This document shows, piece by piece, positions 56,396 to 64,000 of a stretch of 64,000 nt of DNA. Position 1 is the stretch's first letter; every line of letters begins with the position of its first letter. The DNA is from Brenneria bubanii (GTDB lineage: Bacteria; Pseudomonadota; Gammaproteobacteria; Enterobacterales; Enterobacteriaceae). The position numbers were made by a program, and so were the translations under genes. The stretch spans positions 372,001-436,000 of the forward strand of contig NZ_JAKMAJ010000001.1 of NCBI RefSeq assembly GCF_022378355.1, read 5' to 3'. The notes under the pieces are model-generated. The model saw only the letters and a program-made list of their open reading frames with translations. It ran no database searches and was not told where the DNA came from.

Positions 56396-57730
56396 TCATC
56401 TCGTCCAGGCAATATGCCAACCCGGCTCCCCCGTTTGCGGCTGCCCCTCCAGGGTGACAAATTGTCCCAGCGCCGCGATCAATTGGTCATCATAGAACAC
56501 CAGAGGCGTACGGTCGCGCAACCACGGCGGCACGTCCAGCTCCTGCCAAAGTTTTTTCATTGTTCGGCCGCCAGAGCGCCCTACTCGATGTATTTTCCCT
56601 GCGGCGCTGAACCGCACGCTGACCTGCTCCTCGACATTCGGTCGGCGTACCTGGGCGCCGCCCTCCGCCAGTGACAGCACGCCCGCGCCGTCAGGCAGCG
56701 CGAGCGGTCCGAACGGCGGCCGCCACGCTAATACACAGTCCTTCAACGATTGCATCAGCGGCAGCACATAAAGGCGCTGCCGGAATCGCCGGATCTGCCG
56801 ATGCTTAAGCTGTAGCACCGGCTCGGCATCCTGACGGCTAACGGCGACCTCCTGCCACAATCGCTGCAGTTGGTCGCGGGCAGGCATCTGCGCGCCCCGT
56901 TCCGCCAGCCAGCGGCGCAGCAGCGCAAACCGCCGTGCCGGACTAAGCGATAGCAGCCCGTCAATCTTCAGAGAGCCATCCGGCTGAAGCAACGCCTGTA
57001 ATGATTCAGCCAGCAGTTCATCAAGCAGTTGCTCCTGCTCGGCGCACAGCTGCGCGCTGCGGGCGACCGCCGTAGTGAAATGCGGCCAGCGTTCGGTGAG
57101 CGGCGGAAGAATGCGGCGACGCAGAAAGTTACGATCGAAACGTTCATCCCGGTTGCTGTCATCCTCAATCCAGCGCAGCTGGTGCAAACGTGCGTAGCTC
57201 TCCAACTGGCGGCGAGAAAAACCAAGCAACGGACGCAGCAGCGCATGATGGCCTAATGTTGTACTGGCAGCCATGGCGGAAAGCCCCGCCGGACCGCTGC
57301 CTCGTTTAAGCGCCAGCAGGAAGGTTTCACTCTGATCGTCAAGGTGCTGCGCCGTCAGCAAAACCTCATCATCCAGCAAATGCGCCTCCAGCGCCCGGTA
57401 GCGCGCATCTCTCGCCGCAGCCTCAATACCGCCTCGTTGCGCATCGACGGTCACGGTAAGCTGGGCAAACGACACCTGCCACTGCCGGCATTGCTGATGA
57501 CAATGTTCCGCCCAGCTATCCGCCAGCGGATTTAGCCCATGGTTCACATAAGCGGCGCGCACTTCAATACGGCGACGTTGCCGTAACGCCACCAGCAGAT
57601 GCAGTAAAACGCTGGAATCCACACCACCGCTATAAGCCACCAGAACCTGCCGGCGCCCTTCGAGTTGCGAGGCCAGTGAGGTCAGGAATCGGTCATCCGG
57701 CGCGGTGTGGTCCACAATGCTAAATCTCAT
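56396..57730 (-). CDS. tilS: tRNA(Ile)-lysidine synthase
   Basis: TilS converts C34 of the CAU-anticodon isoleucine tRNA to lysidine, which is essential for AUA decoding. 444 residues with the PP-loop SGGVDSS (about 35-41), the N-terminal ATP-pyrophosphatase domain, and the C-terminal TilS domains (KLWQELDVPPWLRDRTPLVF). It overlaps the yaeR gene by 11 bp. Confidence 0.94.
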   Translation of the reverse strand: MRFSIVDHTAPDDRFLTSLASQLEGRRQVLVAYSGGVDSSVLLHLLVALRQRRRIEVRAAYVNHGLNPLADSWAEHCHQQCRQWQVSFAQLTVTVDAQRGGIEAAARDARYRALEAHLLDDEVLLTAQHLDDQSETFLLALKRGSGPAGLSAMAASTTLGHHALLRPLLGFSRRQLESYARLHQLRWIEDDSNRDERFDRNFLRRRILPPLTERWPHFTTAVARSAQLCAEQEQLLDELLAESLQALLQPDGSLKIDGLLSLSPARRFALLRRWLAERGAQMPARDQLQRLWQEVAVSRQDAEPVLQLKHRQIRRFRQRLYVLPLMQSLKDCVLAWRPPFGPLALPDGAGVLSLAEGGAQVRRPNVEEQVSVRFSAAGKIHRVGRSGGRTMKKLWQELDVPPWLRDRTPLVFYDDQLIAALGQFVTLEGQPQTGEPGWHIAWTR

Positions 57731-58109
57731 ATAGTTCTAAGGGCAATCCGTCAGGATCGCAGAAGAAGGTAAAGCGCCGCTGCGTTTCAGGATCGATACG
57801 CACCGGCTCACAGCTCACCCCAGCCTGCGCGAGCATGGCTACGGCCTGATCCACCTTCTGCACGGAAAAAGCCAGATGGCGCAGACCTCGAGCTTCAGGA
57901 CGGCTAACGCGAGCCGGCGGATGAGGAAATGAAAACAGCTCAATGACATAGCGCCCATTCAGCGCTAAGTCGCCTTTCCACGAATCGCGCGCGGCGCGGT
58001 ACACCTCATTAACCAGCGTAAAGCCCAGCAGGTTACAATAGAAAGCCTTACTGCGCTCATAGTCCGAGGCGATAATCGCAATGTGATGAATATCAATGAG
58101 TTTCAGCAT
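57720..58109 (-). CDS. yaeR: VOC/glyoxalase-fold protein YaeR
   Basis: 129 residues, one vicinal-oxygen-chelate domain (IHHIAIIASDYERSKAFYCNLLGF; HLAFSV; LPLELYE). Metal ligands H and E are in place, but the substrate is unknown. The start at 58109 has GGGAAG five bases upstream; ATG 58121 has none. Neighbours as in E. coli (tilS and accA side). Confidence 0.9.
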   Translation of the reverse strand: MLKLIDIHHIAIIASDYERSKAFYCNLLGFTLVNEVYRAARDSWKGDLALNGRYVIELFSFPHPPARVSRPEARGLRHLAFSVQKVDQAVAMLAQAGVSCEPVRIDPETQRRFTFFCDPDGLPLELYEI

Positions 58110-58212
58110 AGCTTCCCACATCGATTAATGATAATCAGGCCAGGTCGCCGGCAATCGCGGCAATTTATCCGTGGATCGACGCGATGCAAACTTCGGCGGG
58201 GAAATCATAGCA

Positions 58213-58246
58213 AAAAGTCCGCTCTCATTGCTGACAGCGGACTTTT
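58213..58246 (-). terminator. Intrinsic terminator of accA
   Basis: An 11-bp stem AAAAGTCCGCT/AGCGGACTTTT with a 12-nt loop, 23 bp after the accA stop; A- and T-rich ends allow termination in both directions. Confidence 0.85.
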
Positions 58247-58268
58247 ACCTCACTAGCCGATGAACAAA

Positions 58269-59228
58269 TCAGCAATAGCCGTAGTTCATCAAACGCTGAT
58301 AGCGGCGGTTAAGCAACTCTTCGCCATCCAGCGCATCCAGATCCTGAAGATCGGACAACAGCTGGGCCTTCAGCGATTCAGCCATCTCCGCGACATTACG
58401 ATGCGCAGACCCCAAAGGTTCAGGGATCACGCTATCGATCAGCTTCAGCTCTTTCAATCGGGCGGCGGTAATGCCCATCGCTTCCGCGGCCAAAGGCGCT
58501 TTATCGGCGCTTTTCCATAGAATAGACGCGCAGCCTTCAGGTGAAATCACCGAGTAGGTGCTGTATTGCAGCATGTTGATCTTGTCGCCGACGCCAATCG
58601 CCAGCGCGCCGCCGGAGCCGCCTTCGCCGATAACGGTACAAACGATCGGTACATTCAGGCCAGACATTTCCCGCAGGTTGCGCGCAATGGCTTCGGACTG
58701 GCCGCGCTCTTCCGCGCCAACGCCGGGATAAGCCCCTGGAGTATCGATAAACGTAATGATCGGTAATTTAAAACGTTGCGCCATTTCCATCAGACGCAGC
58801 GCTTTACGATAGCCTTCCGGCGCCGGCATACCGAAATTACGTCGAATTTTTTCTTTGGTTTCACGCCCTTTCTGATGACCAATAATCATCACCGGACGCC
58901 CGTCCAAACGCGCGATACCACCGACAATCGCTTTGTCATCGGCATAGGCGCGATCGCCCGCCAGCTCGTCAAAGTCGGTAAAGATATGCTTGATATAGTC
59001 CAACGTGTAAGGACGCATTGGATGACGCGCCAATTGGGCGACTTGCCAGGCCCCCAGATCGGAGAAGATTTTACGTGTCAGTTCAACACTCTTCTCGCGC
59101 AGGCGCTGGACTTCTTCATCCAGATTAATATCTAATTTTTCGTCTTGACGGCTGACTGCGGTCAGCGAGTCAATTTTCGCTTCCAACTCTGCAATCGGCT
59201 GCTCAAAATCAAGAAAATTCAGACTCAT
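58269..59228 (-). CDS. accA: Acetyl-CoA carboxylase carboxyltransferase subunit alpha
   Basis: AccA with AccD transfers the carboxyl group from biotin to acetyl-CoA, the first committed step of fatty-acid synthesis. The 319-residue length and motifs ([50 protein letters not shown]) are standard. It starts 12 bp after dnaE, as in the conserved enterobacterial operon. Confidence 0.96.
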   Translation of the reverse strand: MSLNFLDFEQPIAELEAKIDSLTAVSRQDEKLDINLDEEVQRLREKSVELTRKIFSDLGAWQVAQLARHPMRPYTLDYIKHIFTDFDELAGDRAYADDKAIVGGIARLDGRPVMIIGHQKGRETKEKIRRNFGMPAPEGYRKALRLMEMAQRFKLPIITFIDTPGAYPGVGAEERGQSEAIARNLREMSGLNVPIVCTVIGEGGSGGALAIGVGDKINMLQYSTYSVISPEGCASILWKSADKAPLAAEAMGITAARLKELKLIDSVIPEPLGSAHRNVAEMAESLKAQLLSDLQDLDALDGEELLNRRYQRLMNYGYC

Positions 59229-59240
59229 AGTATTCCTATA

Positions 59241-62200
59241 TTAGTCAAATTCCAGTTCCACCTGCTCATTACCCACTAATGTGCGCAAATCGTTCAGCAG
59301 CGCATCGGTCGGCGTTATACGCCATGCTGCCCCGAAGCGTAACCGGGCGCGCGCATCCTCTCGCTGATAATAGAGATGCACTGGGATCGTCCCCGATCGA
59401 TGAGGTTCCAACGATTCGCGAAGACGGTTTAATAGCTGGTCATCAATTTGCCTGTCAGTCAGAGAGATAGCAAGTCCGCGCGCATATTTTTCCCGCGCTT
59501 CGCTGATATCCATTAACTCGCGAACGGTCATTTTAAGTCCGCCGCTGAAGTCATCAAAGCTGACCTGTCCACTGGCGATCAGAATACGGTCTTTTTCCAA
59601 TAAATGCTGATATTTTTCCAACGCATCGGTAAACAGCATTATCTCAAGACGACCGGAACGATCGTCCAGCGTACAAACCCCAATACGGTTACCTCGTTTG
59701 GTCACCATTACCCGGGCCGCCAATACCAGGCCAACGGCCGTGGTCATTTTGCCCCGATCCGTCGGGTGCATATCTTTTAAACGTACACCTCCGGCGTATC
59801 GTTCTATTTCCTTAATATATTGGGTGATCGGATGCCCGGTCAGATACAGACCCAGCGTTTCCCGTTCACCATCGAGCACCACCTGTTCCGGCCAGGGCGC
59901 AACCGTGCTGTAAGACTGCTCAACCTGCTCTGGCGCATCCGCCAGCACGCCGAACATATCCACCTGACCGATGGCTTCCGCTTTGGCATGTTGGTCGGCC
60001 GCCTTCAGGGCGTCGCCCAGCGAATTCATCAGTGCGGCGCGATGCGGCCCCAGCCGATCGAACGCCCCGGACATGATCAGCTTTTCCAGCACCCGACGAT
60101 TCAGTTTCTTGATATCGGTGCGGGCGCAGAGATCGAACAGCTCTTTAAAATAGCCGCCTTGATTACGCGCTTCGATGATCGCTTCAATCGGCCCTTCACC
60201 TACGCCCTTAATCGCGCCGATACCGTAAACGATCTCGCCGTCGTCGTTAACGTGGAAATGGTAAAGTCCGCTGTTGATATCCGGCGGCAGGATTTTCAAT
60301 CCCATACGCCAGCACTCATCCACCAGCCCCACCACTTTATCGGTGTTGTCCATATCGGCGGTCATTACCGCGGCCATAAATTCCGCCGGATAATGCGCCT
60401 TTAACCACAAGGTCTGATAAGAGACCAGCGCATAGGCGGCCGAGTGGGATTTGTTAAACCCATAACCGGCGAATTTTTCCACCAGGTCAAAGATTTTCAT
60501 CGACAGCTCGCCGTCGACGCCGATCCTTTCCGAACCCTCTTTAAATACCGAGCGCTGTTTCGCCATCTCTTCAGGCTTTTTCTTACCCATGGCGCGACGC
60601 AGCATATCCGCGCCGCCCAGCGTATAGCCCGCCAGCACCTGGGCAATCTGCATCACCTGTTCCTGATACAGGATAATACCATAGGTCGGCTCCAGCACCG
60701 GTTTCAGCGATTCATGCTGCCACTCGATATCGGGGTAGGAAATCGCTTCCCGGCCATGCTTACGGTCGATGAAGTTATCCACCATGCCGGACTGTAACGG
60801 GCCGGGACGGAATAGAGCCACCAGCGCGATCATATCTTCAAAGCAGTCGGGTTTCAGTCGTTTGATCAAATCCTTCATGCCGCGTGATTCAAGCTGGAAT
60901 ACCGCCGTGGTTTCCGAGCGCTGCAGCATATCGAAGCTTTTCTTATCCTCCAGCGGGATGGCGGCGATATCGATCGGCTCCAGCCCCTGCTTCGCCCGCC
61001 GCGCATTGATCATCTCCAGCGCCCAGTCGATGATGGTCAACGTACGCAACCCCAGGAAGTCGAATTTCACCAGGCCGGCATATTCAACGTCGCTCTTATC
61101 AAACTGGGTAACCGGGTGATGACCTTCCGCATCGCAATACAGGGGCGCAAAGTCAGTGATCTTGGTCGGAGAAATAACCACCCCGCCGGCGTGTTTTCCC
61201 GCATTACGCGTGACGCCTTCCAGCTTGCGCGCCATGTCGATCAGCGCTTTGACCTCCTCATCCGCTTCATAAATTTCAGGCAACTGCGGTTCAGCCGCGA
61301 ACGCCTTTTCCAGCGTCATGCCCGGATCGGGCGGCACCAGCTTGGAGATTCGGTCGACAAAGCCATAGGGATGGCCGAGCACCCGGCCCACATCGCGGAT
61401 AACCGCTTTGGCGGCCATGGTGCCGAAGGTAATGATCTGCGATACCGCGTCACGGCCGTACATCTCGGCCACGTGATCGATAACCCGATCGCGTTTTTCC
61501 ATGCAGAAGTCGACGTCAAAGTCGGGCATGGAAACACGTTCAGGGTTGAGGAAACGTTCGAACAGCAGGTCAAATTCCAACGGATCCAGATCGGTGATTT
61601 TCAGCGAGTAGGCCACCAGCGACCCCGCTCCCGAACCGCGGCCCGGACCAACGGGGACGTCATTGTCCTTGGACCACTGGATAAATTCCATTACGATCAG
61701 GAAGTAGCCGGGGAATCCCATCTGGTTGATAACCTTGAGTTCAATCTCCAGACGTTCATCATATTCAGGACGCTTAGCGACCCGTTCTTGCGGATCGGGA
61801 AACAGAAATTCCAGACGATCTTCCAAGCCCTCTTTGGCACGCTTGACCAGATAATCCTCGGTGGACATCTCGCCTGTCGGAAACTGCGGCAGAAAATATT
61901 CGCCTAACCGAATGGTTACGTTACAGCGTTTGGCTATTTCAACGCTGTTGAGCAATGCTTCGGGAATGTCGGCAAACAGCTCGCACATCTCGTCTTCGGT
62001 GCGCATATACTGCTGCGGGCTATAATTTCTCGGCCGTTTGGGATCGTCCAACGTATAGCCGTCGTGGATCGCCACACGGATTTCATGCGCATCGAAATCC
62101 GCTTCGCTGATAAAACGCACATCATTGGTCGCCACAACCGGCAAATTGTATTTGGTCGCCAGCTCCACTGCAGCATGCAGATAGCTCTCTTCATCCGGAC

Positions 62201-62723
62201 GTCCGGTGCGGATCAGTTCCAGATAATAACGATCGGGAAAATGTTGCTGATAAAAGGCCAGGCACTGTTCGGCCTGCGCCTGATTGCCGCGCACCAGAAA
62301 TTTGCCGATATCGCCCTGGCGGCCGCCGGATAGCAGCAACAGGCCTTTGCTATATTCAATCAGCCAGTCACGATCGATGGTCGGGCCTTCAGCCCCATAG
62401 CCTCGTTGATAGGCGTGGGATATCAGTAGCGTTAAGTTCTGGTAGCCTTCATTATCCATCGCCAGGATCGTAAGATGAGCAAGTTCATCGCCCAATTCTT
62501 CACTCGCGACGTAAAGATCGGCGCCGACAATAGGCTTAATACCGGCGCCGTGAGCGCCGCCATAAAACTTGACCAACCCGCACAGGTTGGTGAAATCGGT
62601 AATCGCCAGCGCCGGCATGCCGAGGGCCGCGGTTTTTTTTACCAGCGGCCCGACCTTTGCCAGCCCATCGATCATGGAATAGTCACTGTGAACACGCAGG
62701 TGGACAAAACGTGGTTCGGCCAT
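59241..62723 (-). CDS. dnaE: DNA polymerase III subunit alpha
   Basis: The replicative polymerase, 1160 residues. N-terminal PHP domain ([13 protein letters not shown]), catalytic aspartates in MPDFDVDFC (about 399-407) and a third near residue 555, helix-hairpin-helix region and C-terminal OB fold. The beta-clamp-binding motif region and tail are present. Located between rnhB and accA as usual. Confidence 0.97.
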   Translation of the reverse strand: MAEPRFVHLRVHSDYSMIDGLAKVGPLVKKTAALGMPALAITDFTNLCGLVKFYGGAHGAGIKPIVGADLYVASEELGDELAHLTILAMDNEGYQNLTLLISHAYQRGYGAEGPTIDRDWLIEYSKGLLLLSGGRQGDIGKFLVRGNQAQAEQCLAFYQQHFPDRYYLELIRTGRPDEESYLHAAVELATKYNLPVVATNDVRFISEADFDAHEIRVAIHDGYTLDDPKRPRNYSPQQYMRTEDEMCELFADIPEALLNSVEIAKRCNVTIRLGEYFLPQFPTGEMSTEDYLVKRAKEGLEDRLEFLFPDPQERVAKRPEYDERLEIELKVINQMGFPGYFLIVMEFIQWSKDNDVPVGPGRGSGAGSLVAYSLKITDLDPLEFDLLFERFLNPERVSMPDFDVDFCMEKRDRVIDHVAEMYGRDAVSQIITFGTMAAKAVIRDVGRVLGHPYGFVDRISKLVPPDPGMTLEKAFAAEPQLPEIYEADEEVKALIDMARKLEGVTRNAGKHAGGVVISPTKITDFAPLYCDAEGHHPVTQFDKSDVEYAGLVKFDFLGLRTLTIIDWALEMINARRAKQGLEPIDIAAIPLEDKKSFDMLQRSETTAVFQLESRGMKDLIKRLKPDCFEDMIALVALFRPGPLQSGMVDNFIDRKHGREAISYPDIEWQHESLKPVLEPTYGIILYQEQVMQIAQVLAGYTLGGADMLRRAMGKKKPEEMAKQRSVFKEGSERIGVDGELSMKIFDLVEKFAGYGFNKSHSAAYALVSYQTLWLKAHYPAEFMAAVMTADMDNTDKVVGLVDECWRMGLKILPPDINSGLYHFHVNDDGEIVYGIGAIKGVGEGPIEAIIEARNQGGYFKELFDLCARTDIKKLNRRVLEKLIMSGAFDRLGPHRAALMNSLGDALKAADQHAKAEAIGQVDMFGVLADAPEQVEQSYSTVAPWPEQVVLDGERETLGLYLTGHPITQYIKEIERYAGGVRLKDMHPTDRGKMTTAVGLVLAARVMVTKRGNRIGVCTLDDRSGRLEIMLFTDALEKYQHLLEKDRILIASGQVSFDDFSGGLKMTVRELMDISEAREKYARGLAISLTDRQIDDQLLNRLRESLEPHRSGTIPVHLYYQREDARARLRFGAAWRITPTDALLNDLRTLVGNEQVELEFD

Positions 62724-62751
62724 ATCCAGATCCCAGAATTTATCGATTAGT

Positions 62752-62782
62752 CAGCGCCGTAATAAAGATTATTACGGCGCTG
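62752..62782. other. Long perfect hairpin between rnhB and dnaE
   Basis: Arms CAGCGCCGTAATAA and TTATTACGGCGCTG, 14 bp each with a 3-nt loop, in the 198-bp gap upstream of dnaE. There is no T-run, so it may be an attenuator, an mRNA-stability element or a repeat element. Confidence 0.5.
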
Positions 62783-62921
62783 AAGGTTAATGATGGAGTC
62801 AATGACGCCCCGTTATCGTCATGCCGGCGTCAGCAGGCATTCAGCAACGCCGAGTCGCCTGCGCGCGGACGACGTCGCGTTGTTTCTGCTACCCGATAAG
62901 CGGGCTACATTAATAATGATT

Positions 62922-63521
62922 TTACGCTAATCCTAACGCCCGTTTAACCGGGGCAAAACTCCGGCGATGAAACGCGGTAGCGCCCAGCGCCGCCAGTTTC
63001 TCCAGATGGAAAGCGGTCGGATAGCCTTTATGTTTGGCAAAACCATAATCCGGGAACAGCTTATCCAGTTCGACCATTTCCCGATCGCGCGTTACTTTCG
63101 CCATAATCGATGCCGCGCTAATCTCAGCCACCCGGCTGTCGCCCTTCACCACCGCCAGAGACGGCATTGGCAACGCAGGACAACGATTTCCGTCGATCAG
63201 CACAAAATCCGGCGTCAATATCAGCCCGGCTACCGCCCGCTGCATCGCCAACATGGTGGCATGCAGGATATTTAATCGGTCAATCTCTTCGGGCTCAGCG
63301 CGCCCCAGGCTCCAGGACAGCGCCTTCTCTTTTATTTCATCATACAGCGCCAAACGGCGCTTTTCGCTTAACTGCTTCGAGTCCGCCAGTCCGACGATAG
63401 GCCGGGAAGGATCGAGAATGACCGCGGCGGTGACTACTGCGCCCACCAGAGGACCGCGTCCTACTTCATCAACGCCCGCGATACAGTAATACTCCTGCGG
63501 GTAGATAAACGCATCATTCAT
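62922..63521 (-). CDS. rnhB: Ribonuclease HII
   Basis: RNase HII removes ribonucleotides from DNA. 199 residues with the catalytic start [15 protein letters not shown] (about 17-31) and further acidic residues in IDGN and KVTRDREM. It overlaps lpxB by 4 bp, as in other enterobacteria. Confidence 0.96.
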   Translation of the reverse strand: MNDAFIYPQEYYCIAGVDEVGRGPLVGAVVTAAVILDPSRPIVGLADSKQLSEKRRLALYDEIKEKALSWSLGRAEPEEIDRLNILHATMLAMQRAVAGLILTPDFVLIDGNRCPALPMPSLAVVKGDSRVAEISAASIMAKVTRDREMVELDKLFPDYGFAKHKGYPTAFHLEKLAALGATAFHRRSFAPVKRALGLA

Positions 63522-64000
63522 GATTTTACTAATTCCAATACGGCTTGCGCCGCCTGTTCGTCGGCATTACAGCGAATCTGCTGATGCAAATCCAGAAACG
63601 TTGCCCGCAGAGCGGCGATCTTATGTTCGTCCGCCAGCCAGGGCATTAATGCCGCCGCCAGTTTATCCGGCGTGCAATCCGTTTGCAGCAGTTCTGTCAC
63701 CAGCTCCCGTCCCGCCAGCAGGTTAGGCAGGGAAACCCAGGGGGTTTTTACCAACTTCTGCGCCAGCCAGAAGGTGAAAGGCTTCATTCGATACCCCACC
63801 ACCATCGGACATTTCGCCAACATACATTCCAGCGCGGCCGTTCCCGAAGCCAACAAAGTAGCATCACTGGCAACCATGGCCTCACGCGCCTGCCCGTCCA
63901 GAATACGAAGCGGCAAATCGGGCGCGACGCTATCTTTAATTCGTTCAAACTGCTCACGACGTTTGCTGTTGACCAGCGGCACGACAATTTCCAGTGCGGG
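63518..64000 (-). CDS. lpxB: Lipid-A-disaccharide synthase, C-terminal part
   Basis: LpxB joins UDP-2,3-diacylglucosamine and lipid X in lipid A synthesis at the inner membrane. Only the last 160 or so residues are in the window; the frame is open to the edge. Visible motifs are [27 protein letters not shown] and [11 protein letters not shown], characteristic of the GT19 nucleotide-binding side. Upstream genes lpxA and fabZ would be expected outside the window. Confidence 0.95.
   Translation of the reverse strand, partial: PALEIVVPLVNSKRREQFERIKDSVAPDLPLRILDGQAREAMVASDATLLASGTAALECMLAKCPMVVGYRMKPFTFWLAQKLVKTPWVSLPNLLAGRELVTELLQTDCTPDKLAAALMPWLADEHKIAALRATFLDLHQQIRCNADEQAAQAVLELVKS

Overview
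The window looks like the chromosome of a plant-associated enterobacterium of the Pectobacteriaceae type (Dickeya, Pectobacterium, Brenneria, Lonsdalea). The L-asparaginase closely resembles the Erwinia/Dickeya enzyme, galacturonate/glucuronate catabolic genes are present, and two blocks keep E. coli-like order (sbcC-rdgC-ppnP-aroL at the left; nlpE-yaeQ-yaeP/rof-tilS-yaeR-accA-dnaE-rnhB-lpxB at the right). Most of the window is moderately GC-rich, dense coding sequence; the stretch from about 47.5 to 51.7 kb is visibly AT-rich and foreign. Genus-level placement is an inference from remembered family sequences.

Left part (1-18.5 kb): the end of sbcC, rdgC, a dCache chemoreceptor with an intact amino-acid-binding motif, ppnP, aroL, ansB, the hexuronate genes uxuA and uxuB (divergent) with a UxuR-like regulator, then a four-gene SiaABCD-type signalling operon (CBS-PP2C phosphatase, SiaB-like kinase, SiaC, GGDEF diguanylate cyclase), followed by mltB, yjdM and a DUF421 membrane protein. 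A 44-bp element occurs twice just before the next gene.

Middle part (18.8-46.8 kb) is three catabolic modules side by side. (1) A ROK repressor divergent from a sugar ABC importer, a PfkB-type kinase and a MalK-like ATPase, with a long palindrome in the shared promoter. (2) A nine-gene minus-strand block: AbgA-like and AbgB-like M20 hydrolases, a LysR regulator, a complete Dpp/Opp-type ABC importer and an MmgE/PrpD protein; this resembles the E. coli p-aminobenzoyl-glutamate locus with the AbgT permease replaced by an ABC system. (3) A cytoplasmic GH123-family glycosidase divergent from an ABC sugar importer, ROK kinase, DeoR repressor, AgaS-type isomerase/deaminase and a tagatose-bisphosphate-type aldolase; together these suggest uptake and breakdown of a beta-N-acetylgalactosaminide. 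Two near-copies of one 25-bp operator lie in front of the importer and of the repressor gene.

Right part (46.8-64 kb): a degraded integrative island sits in the 5' end of mutS. A 17-bp piece of the mutS coding sequence is duplicated at both ends, the displaced first codons of mutS survive at 47,578 as a 19-codon stump, and the island supplies a different N-terminus to the functional mutS at 51,720. Inside are a frameshifted small acidic gene, an orphan HExxH metallopeptidase toxin fragment with a likely immunity gene, an IS3-family element, and a tyrosine-integrase N-terminal fragment cut off by that IS. Repeated short motifs between the integrase and mutS look like integrase arm sites. Beyond mutS the conserved nlpE to lpxB block runs to the window edge, where lpxB is cut.
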